From Blastopirellula sediminis (GTDB lineage Bacteria; Planctomycetota; Planctomycetia; Pirellulales; Pirellulaceae): DNA of 64,000 bases. The position numbers and the translations under genes were made by a program. Position 1 is the first letter of the stretch; each line of letters opens with the position of its first letter. Positions 53,533-62,682 of the stretch are shown here, piece after piece. Below the pieces are notes generated by a model, which saw nothing but the letters and a program-made list of their open reading frames with translations, made no database searches and was not told where the DNA came from. Location: assembly GCF_020966755.1 (NCBI RefSeq), contig NZ_JAJKFT010000010.1, positions 2,506,720-2,570,719 on the forward strand, written 5' to 3'.

Positions 53533-54960
53533 TTAAACTCGCAACTCTTCTTTTTGCGCCAGTTGCGACTCGAAGCGGCTGCGGATCGGGGCGACGATGT
53601 TGGCGAGGAACTCGTCCACTTGTTCCGGCGAGCGGCCGACGTACTGCGACGGTTCGAGGACCTTTTCCATGTCGATCTCGGGGAAGTCCTCATCGGCTTG
53701 CAGACGCTGGAGCAAGTCGTTGGGTTTGCCTTCGTTCTTGACGATGGCGCCGGCGTTGATCGAATGGACGCGGATCTTTTCGTGCAGTTCCTGGCGATCC
53801 CCGCCGGCCTTAACGGCCGCCATCAGGATGTTCTCGCTCGCCATGAACGGCAGCTCTTCGTTCAAATGCTTGGCGACCATCGCCGGATAAACGACCATGC
53901 CGCTGGCGACGTTCTCGAGAATGATCAAGATCGCGTCGATCGCAAGGAAAGCTTGCGGCAACGTCAGACGGCGGTTGGCGCTGTCGTCGAGCGTCCTTTC
54001 CATCCACTGCGTCGCCAAGGTGTTGGCGCCGCTCGACTGGAGGCTCATCACAAAGCGAGCCAAGGCGCAGATCCGTTCGCTCCGCATCGGGTTCCGTTTG
54101 TAGGGCATCGCCGACGAACCGATTTGATGCTTTTCAAACGGCTCTTCCACTTCCTTGCGATGTGACAAGATGCGGAGGTCGGTGGCGATCTTGTGAGCCG
54201 ACTGGGCGATGCCGCTCAGCGCGTCCAGAATCTGCGAGTCGATCTTGCGCGAGTAGGTTTGCCCCGTGACGGCGTAGGTGGCGTCGAAGCCCATCTTCTC
54301 AGAGACGCGTTTTTCGAGCTTGGTCACCTTGTCATGATCGCCGTCAAACAGCGTCAGGAAGCTGGCCTGCGTGCCGGTCGTTCCTTTGCAGCTGCGAGCC
54401 TTGAGCGTCGCGAGACGATGCTCCAGCTCTTCCAGGTCCATCACCAGGTCGTAGTTCCACAAGCAAGCGCGGCGACCGATCGTGGTGGGCTGCGCCGGTT
54501 GCAGGTGGGTGAAGCCGAGACATGGCAGCGAGCGATACTCTTTGGCGAAGTCGGCCAGCTTCAAGATCACCGCGGCGAGACGCTTTTCGGTTAGATGAAG
54601 CGCGTCGCGAAGGAGGATCAGGTCGGCGTTGTCGGTGACGTAACAGCTGGTCGCGCCCAGGTGAATGATCCCTTTGGCTTGCGGGCAGACGTCGCCGTAA
54701 GCGGTGACGTGCGCCATCACGTCGTGCCGCAGCGCCTTTTCATGTTTGGCGGCGTTGTCGAAGTCGATGTCGTCGATGTGCTGCTTCAGCTCTGCGATCT
54801 GGGCGTCGGTGATCGGTAGGCCGAGCTCCTGCTCCGCTTCGGCTAGTGCGATCCAGAGCTTGCGCCAGGTCGAGAACTTGCGCTGAGCGCCCCAGATTTG
54901 GCTCATCTCTTTCGAGGCGTAGCGAGAAATCAACGGGTTTTCGTACTGGTCGTGCGACAT
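53533..54960 (-). CDS. purB: Adenylosuccinate lyase
   Basis: 475 residues from [10 protein letters not shown]. Fumarase/aspartase superfamily signature [16 protein letters not shown] with the catalytic serine loop, plus [15 protein letters not shown] and [15 protein letters not shown]. The enzyme removes fumarate from SAICAR and adenylosuccinate in purine synthesis. The long form matches the eukaryote-like ADSL branch (about 475 residues). An upstream frame start at 55005 is less likely. Confidence 0.93.
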   Translation of the reverse strand: MSHDQYENPLISRYASKEMSQIWGAQRKFSTWRKLWIALAEAEQELGLPITDAQIAELKQHIDDIDFDNAAKHEKALRHDVMAHVTAYGDVCPQAKGIIHLGATSCYVTDNADLILLRDALHLTEKRLAAVILKLADFAKEYRSLPCLGFTHLQPAQPTTIGRRACLWNYDLVMDLEELEHRLATLKARSCKGTTGTQASFLTLFDGDHDKVTKLEKRVSEKMGFDATYAVTGQTYSRKIDSQILDALSGIAQSAHKIATDLRILSHRKEVEEPFEKHQIGSSAMPYKRNPMRSERICALARFVMSLQSSGANTLATQWMERTLDDSANRRLTLPQAFLAIDAILIILENVASGMVVYPAMVAKHLNEELPFMASENILMAAVKAGGDRQELHEKIRVHSINAGAIVKNEGKPNDLLQRLQADEDFPEIDMEKVLEPSQYVGRSPEQVDEFLANIVAPIRSRFESQLAQKEELRV

Positions 54961-55139
54961 CGGCGTTTCCACAACAGGCAGCGGGGCAGGGAAGAAAACC
55001 TGCATTTTAGCGAGATTCGGGCCGCTTGGTCAGGCGCCTCGGAAGAAGAATGGAACACGGAGGCCACGGAAAAAGGACGGAAAGACACGGTCGGAAAAGA
55101 GCAGGGTAGGGGGAGCAAGCGGGTTGCCGCGGGCTCCAC

Positions 55140-55217
55140 GGGTGGCACTGCTGGCTTGTCCAGCAGTGCGAACTTTCGTGTAGGGCTCCACTGCTGGACA
55201 AGCCAGCAGTGCCACCC
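55140..55217. repeat. Paired-hairpin intergenic repeat, family A, copy 2
   Basis: Hairpins 55146-55168 and 55189-55211 with stems CACTGCTGG/CCAGCAGTG, identical to copy 1 at 6028, plus an extended GGGTGG/CCACCC outer pair. The spacer differs from copy 1. It lies between purB and the downstream gene, 11 nt from the stop at 55229. Confidence 0.9.
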
Positions 55218-55228
55218 AAGAAGTTCGT

Positions 55229-55891
55229 CTACAGGTCGAGCGCCTTGGTGCTTGGATCCAAGTCAAACGGCTGCGGCTGCGGGCGAACGATCGGCGCCGG
55301 ATTTACCGGTGCGGTTCGCGGCGGAATGATCCGCGGTGCGATCGGCGTCGTTTCGCGCTGAATCACGCGGTTGTAGATCAGCGGAGTGGAGTAGATGTAG
55401 GTTCTCCGCTGAATCGACGGTTGGAAGTAATCGAACGGCGGCGTCGCGGCGAAGTCGGCGTGTCGGCCGAAGTAGGGATCGACGGTGTCGTAGCCGAACA
55501 GATTGTAGTAGAGCTGGTCGTACGACTTCTGTAGATCTTGCCACGCGATGCGGATCACGTAAGGGCGAGGTTCCGGCAGTCGGCTGTCGAGTTCCAATTC
55601 AAGTTCTTTGTAGGCGGCGGAGACGTCGCTGAAGCGACGCTGCAGATAGTAAGGATTGGCGTTGCGGCCAGCGTCTTGGCGATATCGCTCCATCATCGCG
55701 GCGAGCGCATTGGCCGCCGAGGCGAGCTCCGTTTGATCGGCGGAGGTCAACTCGGCGCCAAGCTTGGCGGCCGACTGCTGGAGCATGTTCGCATCGGGCG
55801 TGATGCGATAGAGATTCGGGAAGAGACTTTGGGCGTTGACCGTACCGCTTGCCAGCAGTGCCGCAAGCAGCGAAAGGATGGCAGTTCTCAT
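55229..55891 (-). CDS. Secreted helical protein, unknown
   Basis: 220 residues from MRTAILSLL with a signal peptide ending VNAQ. The mature part is helical to about residue 130, with AAYKELELELDSRL and the segment WQDLQKSYDQLYYNLFGYD; the tail is Arg/Pro-rich (IAPRIIPPRTAPVNPAP). It shares the W-x-D-...-D-x-(L/V)YY-x-L pattern with the next gene and both look like distant paralogues. Confidence 0.68.
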   Translation of the reverse strand: MRTAILSLLAALLASGTVNAQSLFPNLYRITPDANMLQQSAAKLGAELTSADQTELASAANALAAMMERYRQDAGRNANPYYLQRRFSDVSAAYKELELELDSRLPEPRPYVIRIAWQDLQKSYDQLYYNLFGYDTVDPYFGRHADFAATPPFDYFQPSIQRRTYIYSTPLIYNRVIQRETTPIAPRIIPPRTAPVNPAPIVRPQPQPFDLDPSTKALDL

Positions 55892-55960
55892 CGGTTTTCT
55901 CTCCCAGTAAAGGTAACCCCTATGTTTGATTCTAGAGGGGGCGCTTTGGTCAGGGCAAAC

Positions 55961-55996
55961 AAAAAGCCGACGCACCCGGGGAGGAGGTCGGCCTTT
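55961..55996 (-). terminator. Terminator of the His-rich protein gene
   Basis: Stem AAAGCCGAC/GTCGGCCTTT (9 bp, one mismatch) with a 15-nt loop and a five-T run on the minus strand. Confidence 0.6.
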
Positions 55997-56150
55997 CGTA
56001 GGTTAACGTTTTGTCGCACCGCGACTATGGCAGCTTGTTGCAAAACGCCTTCCAGGCAGCTTGCAACTTCGCCATGTTCTGAGCGAAGCTCTTCACGCGT
56101 CGCTCAAATGGGATCGCGTCCCTGCGATCCCGCAGCCTGGCGACAGGCTG

Positions 56151-56801
56151 CTAGTTTTTAAAGCCCTTGTTGAAGTGGTTGTTCCACTTCGGGCTGGGGT
56201 CGGAAAAGACCTTTTTGGTCTGAATCGTCACGGGGCCAAGCTTGATCGAACCGCCGACGTGCGGCTGGTTGATCGGGAACTTCTGCACGTTGTGCGGAAA
56301 TCCGCCCACGTTATTGTGGTGACCGTGGTGATGATCATCGAAATGTCCGCCGCCGATCTGGCAGGTGTAGCTAATGAACCCGCAGTGACGCGAGTAGAGG
56401 TCGTAGTAAACGCGGTCAAAGGCACGTTCCACGTCAGCCCAGGTTTGCTGCACGAGCCAATCGTTGCGTACGTGGCAAGCGTGAAGCAGTTGCGACTGAA
56501 CATGACGCAGTTCGCGGGCGGTCTCGTTGAAATCGGCTCGCAGGTGCGAAAGCGATCCGCCGAGGGCCGCGGTTTCGGCGAAGTGGGCGGCCGCTTCGTC
56601 CAGGTGGTGCGCTTCATCGTCGAGGTGCGAAAAACCAGTCCGATGATGGATCAATTCGTGCAGGCGATGGGTCGCCTGATGCAGGTAATAGGTATCGCTT
56701 TCCAGGCGACCTTGATGCTCCCAGTGGCCCGCTTTGGCGAGCTGCGGAGCGGCGAACAAAATGGCGGCAATGATCGAAAACAAGGCGATTTGGCGTTTCA
56801 T
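56151..56801 (-). CDS. Secreted His-rich helical protein, unknown
   Basis: 216 residues from MKRQIALFS with a signal peptide ending AKAG. The helical region (about 30-150) is rich in histidine (HLHQATHRLHELIHHRTGF, HLDDEAHHLDEAAAH) and carries WADVERAFDRVYYDLYSRH, resembling the pattern in the next gene. A later HFDDHHHGHHNN cluster could bind metal. No family recognised. Confidence 0.68.
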   Translation of the reverse strand: MKRQIALFSIIAAILFAAPQLAKAGHWEHQGRLESDTYYLHQATHRLHELIHHRTGFSHLDDEAHHLDEAAAHFAETAALGGSLSHLRADFNETARELRHVQSQLLHACHVRNDWLVQQTWADVERAFDRVYYDLYSRHCGFISYTCQIGGGHFDDHHHGHHNNVGGFPHNVQKFPINQPHVGGSIKLGPVTIQTKKVFSDPSPKWNNHFNKGFKN

Positions 56802-57159
56802 AGCTTGGTTCCCCCAGCGTTGCGTCTCGATAGTCAGGAGCGGCGACTTTGCCGCTCGGGCGTCGACAGGGGGTAATGGCATCGCTGGCGCCAGAAAGTG
56901 CCAGCAAGCGAGAGCGATTCGCGTAAGTGCTTACTGCATAATGAATTGTCGAAATTGAATTTTTTGCAGAAGAACCGGCCTAGGCAGAATCGAGGGACGC
57001 CGGAGGAGGAAATGATGTCAGCCTGACAACGCGATTCTCACGAAGAGACATGGAGAATCGCTGGAATAGGGATTGCGCCGGGGCGGGATATGGGGACAAA
57101 AAAACGCCGAGCGGAATTCGCTCGGCGTTTTAAGTTGGAAACGAGTTGTCGACGTTGGT
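56802..57159. other. Intergenic, no gene seen
   Basis: 358 nt. It holds the terminator of the downstream lipoprotein gene (57098-57131) and presumably the promoter of the His-rich protein. Nothing else recognised. Confidence 0.5.
57098..57131 (-). terminator. Terminator of cassette 3
   Basis: Perfect 13-bp stem AAAACGCCGAGCG/CGCTCGGCGTTTT, 5-nt loop, T-run of seven on the minus strand. The stem sequence recurs in the terminator at 59036. Confidence 0.9.
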
Positions 57160-57651
57160 CTACGTATCGGACGAGACGGGAGCCAGCGCGGTGGGGCCTT
57201 TGGCGGAAGGACGCGGCGCCCGGAACCCGGCCGGCGGTTTGTCGCTGGCCGAGATATCGAGGGCAAACTCATTCGGACCGCTGGAGGTGACGGTCACTTC
57301 CAGGCCGCTGTCTTGCACCGACCAGTAGTGAGGGGGAACCTTCGCCAGGATGCCGGTGGTCGGAGTCCCCATGCCAGGCGCGGCTGCCGGAGCGACGAAC
57401 GCGACGTTGTAGGCGCCCACTTTAATTGGCGCCGGCGATTTGAACTGACCATCGGCAGTGGTGGTGAAACCTCCGCCGCCGCCGGTCGGGCTGTAGAAGC
57501 GGACGATGATGTTGGATAGAGGCTCTCCATCCATGCGGACGGCGCCTTGGACGTCGACCTTTTGAACGCCGTCGGCAGCCGAGCAGCCGATCAGCGCGCT
57601 GCAAGCAAGCAGCGCGAAAGCTGGTAGGAGTTGGAGGGTGAAACGTTTCAT
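57160..57651 (-). CDS. Lipoprotein of DUF1559 cassette 3
   Basis: 163 residues from MKRFTLQLL with a lipobox (LIGC, Cys23). Beta-rich, transthyretin/carboxypeptidase-regulatory-like: VQGAVRMDGEPLSNIIVRFYSPTGGGGGFTTTADGQF, then KVGAYNVAF and GILAKVPPHYWSVQDSGL. Closely related to the lipoprotein of cassette 1 in the LAKVP-x-HYW and DIS-x-S-x-K segments. It follows the DUF1559 gene by 65 nt on the same strand. The tail is Pro-rich. Surface-located, function unknown. Confidence 0.8.
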   Translation of the reverse strand: MKRFTLQLLPAFALLACSALIGCSAADGVQKVDVQGAVRMDGEPLSNIIVRFYSPTGGGGGFTTTADGQFKSPAPIKVGAYNVAFVAPAAAPGMGTPTTGILAKVPPHYWSVQDSGLEVTVTSSGPNEFALDISASDKPPAGFRAPRPSAKGPTALAPVSSDT

Positions 57652-57716
57652 CGTAAAAGCGACTTTCAATAAATACGAAGTAGGACTGGGATACGCACCG
57701 CGCCTGGATCGGCCGC

Positions 57717-58676
57717 TTACTGCTGCGAAATGACAAGTCCATCCGATTTCATCGCCATGCGACGGAACTGCACCAGGTCGATCGTATCGGTCACAAAGCG
57801 CACCGAACCGTCGACTTGGGCGAACTGGGCGCCGCCCGGATGTTCGGAGTTGACCATGACCGAAGTCAAGTAGCACGCGTCGCAGTTGAAGCCGGAGCGA
57901 TTGCTGCAGGTCGCGTTCGGCGTGTCCTGGATCGTGACGATCCCACCGCCGCCGTAATCGTAGTTGCTGTCGAACTTGCCGCCGCTTCCCGAACCGGCCC
58001 AGCCGCCGAACAGACCATAGACGTTGTCGCCGTTGTTGGCGACGGTCAGGTCGCGGCCGGCCACTTCGCCGATCAACAGCGTGTTCGAGGTGCCGTCCGT
58101 GAAGGAATGGAAGCCGGTGATCTCGTTGTACATGAAGGCGCCGTTGTTGCACTTCCAGCCGTAGAAGCTGTTGCACTTGCCGGAGTCAGCGTTGTTGGAG
58201 GGAGCCGATTCGTTGAGGGCGCCGTTGATGCCGACGTAGCTGTGGTACTGATGATTGCGAGGATTGTAGCCGAAGACGTTGTTATTGTTTTTCGGCTTCA
58301 CGTTCGACGGGCAGTTGAACGCGCTGATGATCACGCCGTTAAGCAGGTTCGAGTTGACCGTGTTGTCGGTGCTCTTGAAGCTCTGCGTCCAGTCAAATTG
58401 ATCAGAGAGATTGCTCTGTTCGAGGAACGGCAGCACCGAGAGTTTCCAGGTCACCGTTTTCGCTTCGCCAAACGGCAGGAACTGGTAGGTGTCGTGGTAC
58501 ATGTGGCAGGCGAGCGCCAATTGCTTCAAGTTGTTTTGGCACGAAGAGCGACGGGCCGCTTCGCGTGCTTGTTGCACGGCCGGCAGCAGCAGCGCGATCA
58601 AGACGCCGATGATGGCGATGACGACCAGGAGTTCGACTAACGTGAACCCCATACGACGGGTACGTAGTTGTGACAT
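57717..58676 (-). CDS. DUF1559 pseudopilin-like protein, cassette 3
   Basis: 319 residues. N-terminal type IV pilin-like leader with the cleavage context [20 protein letters not shown], then [19 protein letters not shown]. The C-terminal DUF1559 domain ends in [17 protein letters not shown]. Planctomycetes carry many of these secreted prepilin-like proteins; the role is unknown. Followed by a lipoprotein gene. Confidence 0.92.
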   Translation of the reverse strand: MSQLRTRRMGFTLVELLVVIAIIGVLIALLLPAVQQAREAARRSSCQNNLKQLALACHMYHDTYQFLPFGEAKTVTWKLSVLPFLEQSNLSDQFDWTQSFKSTDNTVNSNLLNGVIISAFNCPSNVKPKNNNNVFGYNPRNHQYHSYVGINGALNESAPSNNADSGKCNSFYGWKCNNGAFMYNEITGFHSFTDGTSNTLLIGEVAGRDLTVANNGDNVYGLFGGWAGSGSGGKFDSNYDYGGGGIVTIQDTPNATCSNRSGFNCDACYLTSVMVNSEHPGGAQFAQVDGSVRFVTDTIDLVQFRRMAMKSDGLVISQQ

Positions 58677-59118
58677 TGATAGACCTCATAAGACGTAAGA
58701 ATGAAAACCAACAAAGCGCGAGCCGTGAAGAGGCGTGCTTGTGGTGAGGTCTAATAACAAGAAGTGTTCCAAAGAATGGCCAATTTCGGCAAATAACGGG
58801 AAAATGGTTCGTTTTCTGGAGTAGGATAGTCCAGAGGAAGGGGAGGTTTGGCGAAATCCTATACGATTGGGTGGATATATTTCGCTGTCGCCACTTTTTG
58901 CTCAGATTGATGAGAAATACCTACTGCGCAAACCTATGGCACAATTGCATGCAAATGCATCACCAGAACTTGCAATGTAGCGCCAAGTGTAGAGATCGAA
59001 TTGAATTTGTTTGCGAAGTGACTCTTCTAGCGCATAAAAAAACGCCGAGCGGATTCGCTCGGCGTTATCGTTCGTTTTGTCGTTTATTCCCACAGGCAGG
59101 GAGTGGGACGGCCGCTCA
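58677..59118. other. Leader region of cassette 3, no gene
   Basis: 442 nt upstream of cassette 3 and downstream of cassette 2. It holds the terminator at 59036-59066 and a TTGCATGCAA palindrome near 58946. It does not align clearly with the leaders of cassettes 1 and 2, apart from a TTTTTGCTCA block near 58895. Confidence 0.45.
59036..59066 (-). terminator. Terminator of cassette 2
   Basis: 11-bp stem AACGCCGAGCG/CGCTCGGCGTT with a GATT loop and a T-run on the minus strand; its stem is the same as in the terminator of cassette 3. Confidence 0.88.
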
Positions 59119-59532
59119 CTACGTGCCTGACTTAGAGATCGCCAGCTCAAGCGAGGTATGTCCCGACGTAATGTCGACCTGTTGGATCTCGTCGTAGTAC
59201 TGTTCCGGGAAGGGGAGCTTCCGCTTGCCGCTGCCGGCGGTCGGAACCGTTTCGGGCGGAACCAGTTTGACGACGCATTGGCCGAGACGGACCCCTTTGC
59301 GAGTAATCGAGTATTCCGCCTCAAACTGCCCTGCAGCGTTGGTCGTGGCGGTACTGCCGCGAACCCCTTTTTCGACCGGGTCAAACTCCAGGTTGATCCC
59401 AGCCCGCGCTGGTTGTCCATCCACGAGAAGGATGCCGGTAACCGTTCCCAGGCTCGCCTGGTTGCTGCTGCCGCATCCGACAGTCGCAATCAGCGCCAAC
59501 AGTAACAGGGCTGACAATTTCATTGTGCTCAT
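59119..59532 (-). CDS. Lipoprotein of DUF1559 cassette 2
   Basis: 137 residues with a lipobox (TVGC, Cys20). Beta-rich carboxypeptidase-regulatory-like start (LGTVTGILLVDGQPARAGINLEFDPVEKG, TTNAAGQFEAEYSITRKG), then a tail KLPFPEQYYDEIQQVDITSGHTSLELAI that differs from the lipoproteins of cassettes 1 and 3. An alternative ATG three codons in. It lies 83 nt downstream of its DUF1559 gene. Confidence 0.78.
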   Translation of the reverse strand: MSTMKLSALLLLALIATVGCGSSNQASLGTVTGILLVDGQPARAGINLEFDPVEKGVRGSTATTNAAGQFEAEYSITRKGVRLGQCVVKLVPPETVPTAGSGKRKLPFPEQYYDEIQQVDITSGHTSLELAISKSGT

Positions 59533-59615
59533 AACTGTTTACTTTTCCGTGTGGGGCGAACCAGCGCCGCCATCAGGCGACGCTGAGGAAACTTTGCAGA
59601 ACGCGAACGCCGCAA

Positions 59616-60557
59616 CTACGGCAGGCTGACCACTTGTCCGTCGTTACGAATGCCGAGCAACTGGTAAACGCCCATTCCGCTCGCCTTGGCGTAAACGTCA
59701 TTGTTCACGGTATCGCCGCCATACCAACCGTTGGCGACCCCGTTCTTATCGAAGTCGATGTCTTCCGAGATGAACTGCACCGAACCATCGCAGAAAGCGA
59801 AGAAGGCGCCGCCCGGATGCTGGCTGGTGAAGCCCCAGTGAGCGGTGTGGTTCATCGGGAACGAGACGCAGCGCGACAGCGTGTTTTGACGTTCCAGATA
59901 GCCGTTGCCCGGCGTACCGGCCCAGAAGGCCCAACCGCGCGGACCCGAATCCCACCCGCCGGCCTTGGCCGAAACTTCGCCCAGGGCGAAGGTGTTAGAT
60001 AGACCGTCGGTGATCGCCGAGAAGTTCATCCCTTCGTAGTTGATGGCGCCGTTGTTGGCCGCTTTGTCCTGGTCCCAACCGGCCTGACCGTAGCCGCGGC
60101 TCGCGGCGTAGCTGATCACGCCATAGACGACGTTATCGGTATGCGTGTAGGTTTCGGGAGCAGTCGTCGAGGGGCAACGCAAGCTGGTGATCACCGTTCC
60201 GAGCGACAACGTGGCGTTGGCGTCCGGCGTTCCGCTAACCGCTTGCGGGTAGGTATAGCCTTGGACGCCGACCGCATCGCTCAGGTTGTTCTGTTCCAAG
60301 TACGGCAGCAACTGAGCGGCCCAACCCCAGAACGTGTTGTTGCGGCGATAGGCGGGCATTTCCAGATAGGTGTCGTGATAGGTGTGGGTCGCCAGAACGG
60401 CCTGCTTCAAGTTGTTGCGGCACGACATGCGGCGAGCAGCTTCGCGAGCTTGCTGAACAGCCGGCAGCAAGAGTGCGATCAAGACGCCGATGATGGCGAT
60501 CACGACCAACAATTCAACCAACGTGAAGCCCGCGCGGCTTCGATTAAAACGACTCAT
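59616..60557 (-). CDS. DUF1559 pseudopilin-like protein, cassette 2
   Basis: 313 residues from the ATG at 60557; a GTG three bases upstream is the alternative. Prepilin leader [18 protein letters not shown] and [18 protein letters not shown], then a DUF1559 domain ending HPGGAFFAFCDGSVQFI. Its 5' leader aligns with that of cassette 1. Confidence 0.92.
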   Translation of the reverse strand: MSRFNRSRAGFTLVELLVVIAIIGVLIALLLPAVQQAREAARRMSCRNNLKQAVLATHTYHDTYLEMPAYRRNNTFWGWAAQLLPYLEQNNLSDAVGVQGYTYPQAVSGTPDANATLSLGTVITSLRCPSTTAPETYTHTDNVVYGVISYAASRGYGQAGWDQDKAANNGAINYEGMNFSAITDGLSNTFALGEVSAKAGGWDSGPRGWAFWAGTPGNGYLERQNTLSRCVSFPMNHTAHWGFTSQHPGGAFFAFCDGSVQFISEDIDFDKNGVANGWYGGDTVNNDVYAKASGMGVYQLLGIRNDGQVVSLP

Positions 60558-61205
60558 CACTTGCGGTTCTCCAGAGAACGAACGGGGATGATGTAAGGAG
60601 AAAAAACGTCAACGAGATGCCACTTCTCCGTTCACGCTTGCGCCACTCGAATTGTCGAAGAGCAAAGTTGTGCGATTACTAAAAAGAAATAGTAACCGCG
60701 ATTTGCATTCGTCAAAGCCTTCGTGGGCATGTAGGGATTAACCTCACATTTCGTACCAAACGAACGCCGTTAGAAAAAATCTGCGGCAATCTGTGCGATT
60801 TGCGACCTCGCTGGGGGGGCGGCTTGTATCGAATCCCTGCTATCGCGATTTTTTTGTTCTTCGCCGTCGCGAACGCCCGGAACCTTGCTCAAGGTTTGTG
60901 CTCATTTCTTCCGCATAGAATGTGCATATTTTTTTTACACGGGCGTGGAAACCCGCAGTGGGCTTGCGCAATGAGTGAGAAATTTGCGCGCAGAAATGCG
61001 CTGGGCGAATGGCGAGGTCGCGCAAGAACGAATGGCGTGACGAAGAGATTCGCCCCCAATGTCGTGAACCGTAACCGCTTCCGCGGGGCACCGACCGAGG
61101 GTGAAGAGTCGCCAAACAGGTACCGCTTGCGAGCCGAGTGATCGGTCTCGTAAGAAGCCTTACGCCGAGCGCAACAGCGCGCGGCGTAAGGCGTCATCGA
61201 ACGGT
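60558..61205. other. Leader of cassette 2, partly conserved with cassette 1
   Basis: 648 nt without a gene. Blocks at 60743-60759, about 60824-60836, 60895-60904 and about 60986-60996 match blocks upstream of cassette 1 with nearly equal spacing. The stem-loop at 61157-61192 belongs to cassette 1. It should contain the promoter of cassette 2. Confidence 0.6.
61157..61192 (-). terminator. Stem-loop after the cassette 1 lipoprotein
   Basis: Perfect 11-bp stem GCCTTACGCCG/CGGCGTAAGGC with a 14-nt loop, 14 nt past the stop at 61206. No T-run follows, so its terminator role is uncertain. Confidence 0.55.
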
Positions 61206-61682
61206 TTACTTGTTCTCGATGCCAGGAGGCGCCGGAGGCGGCGGAGCCGGCATCGACTTCGGTTTGAAGCCAGCCGGAGCTTTCGAACTCGACGAAATGT
61301 CGAAGGCGAAGTCGTTCGTGCCGGTGACGGCGACGCTCGCGCTCAGTCCGCTGTAGTTAGGAGCCCAATAGTGCTTGGGCACTTTGGCCAGGTCGCCCGA
61401 GAGAGGACCTCCCGGCATGCGACCGATCGGATAGTCGACGGCGACCTGGTACGCGCCGGCGCGGATCGGAAAATCGGAGACGAAATGTCCCGCTTCATCG
61501 AGCGGGAAAGCGGCCGATCCGGCGTTGTCCGAATGAAATCGAATGGTTGCGCCGGTGAGCGGCTTGCCATCGAACGCGACGACGCCCGAGACGTCCGCCA
61601 TCGGTGGACCTTGCGGCTGACTGCAGCCAACCATGCTCGCCGCGCCCATCAGGGCGACGGCGGCGAAATTGCATACTCTCAT
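61206..61682 (-). CDS. Lipoprotein of DUF1559 cassette 1
   Basis: 158 residues from MRVCNFAAV with a lipobox (MVGC, Cys20). Beta-rich: VSGVVAFDGKPLTGATIRFHSDN, GHFVSDFPIRAGAYQVAVDYP, GDLAKVPKHYWAPNYSGL and DISSSSKAPAGFKPK. Pro-rich tail. Strongly resembles the lipoprotein of cassette 3. It lies 55 nt downstream of its DUF1559 gene. Confidence 0.8.
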   Translation of the reverse strand: MRVCNFAAVALMGAASMVGCSQPQGPPMADVSGVVAFDGKPLTGATIRFHSDNAGSAAFPLDEAGHFVSDFPIRAGAYQVAVDYPIGRMPGGPLSGDLAKVPKHYWAPNYSGLSASVAVTGTNDFAFDISSSSKAPAGFKPKSMPAPPPPAPPGIENK

Positions 61683-61737
61683 GGTATTAGCTCGGTTTAG
61701 TTGAGGGATGATAGCGACGAAACTTGGAGTCAAGAGA

Positions 61738-62682
61738 CTACGGCATTTCTGCGACGGCGCCGTCGCCTCGCATCGCCACACGTCTAAGGATCACCATGTC
61801 GGTCGTATCGGGAATAAACCGAACCGAACCGTCTGCCAGGGCGAATTGAACGCCGCCCGGATGGAAAGAGTTGTAATTGGTCGAGTTGACGTAAGCGACG
61901 CCGCAAACCCAGAAGTCGCCCGAAGAGCAAACCGAGTTCGGCGGATTCACGATTGGCGCCATACCGCCGCCGATACCGTACATCGTCCCGGTCGTGCCGC
62001 CCCCGGCGCCATGCCAACCGCCGTGATAACCTTGCTTCGTCCCAGAGTTGTTCGCCGCCATGCCGGGGTCATATCCCGACTGTTCGCCGAGAAACAGCGT
62101 GTTCGACGTGCCGTCGGTGATCGACTGGAAGCCGAGTTCCTGGTTGTAGCCAAAGGCGCCGTTGTCGCAGTTGAAGCCGTAGAACTGTTGGCATTTGCCC
62201 CAGTCGGCCGAGTTCGCAGCGGCGCTACGATTGGCGGCGCCATTCACGCCGCAGTAGCTGTGGTATTGGTGCTGGCGAGCGTTCCAAGGGTAGCTCGACG
62301 GCGGTTGCGTCGACGGGCAGACGAACGCGTCGAGTTCCACTTTCTCCAGCAACACCGCATTGGCGGTTGTTTGGTCCCCTTGGAACGACAGGCTGTAGTC
62401 GAACTGATCCGACAGGTTACGCTGCTCGATGAACGGCAGGATGCTGACGCGCCAGTTGATGTTGTTGAGGTTGCCGAACGGCAGGACCAGGTAAGTGTCG
62501 TGATACGTGTGGCAGGCGAGTGCGAGTTGCTTCAGCTTGTTGCTGCACGACATACGGCGAGCAGCTTCGCGCGCTTGTTGTACCGCAGGCAAGAGCAACG
62601 CGATCAACACGCCGATGATCGCAATCACGACTAACAATTCAACAAGAGTAAAGCCCTTAGGGCTTCGAACAGAACGACTCAT
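61738..62682 (-). CDS. DUF1559 pseudopilin-like protein, cassette 1
   Basis: 314 residues from MSRSVRSPK; longer frames up to 62982 run through the leader and lack family similarity. Prepilin leader [20 protein letters not shown], then [19 protein letters not shown], and a DUF1559 domain ending HPGGVQFALADGSVRFI. First gene of the three-cassette run in transcription order. Confidence 0.92.
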   Translation of the reverse strand: MSRSVRSPKGFTLVELLVVIAIIGVLIALLLPAVQQAREAARRMSCSNKLKQLALACHTYHDTYLVLPFGNLNNINWRVSILPFIEQRNLSDQFDYSLSFQGDQTTANAVLLEKVELDAFVCPSTQPPSSYPWNARQHQYHSYCGVNGAANRSAAANSADWGKCQQFYGFNCDNGAFGYNQELGFQSITDGTSNTLFLGEQSGYDPGMAANNSGTKQGYHGGWHGAGGGTTGTMYGIGGGMAPIVNPPNSVCSSGDFWVCGVAYVNSTNYNSFHPGGVQFALADGSVRFIPDTTDMVILRRVAMRGDGAVAEMP

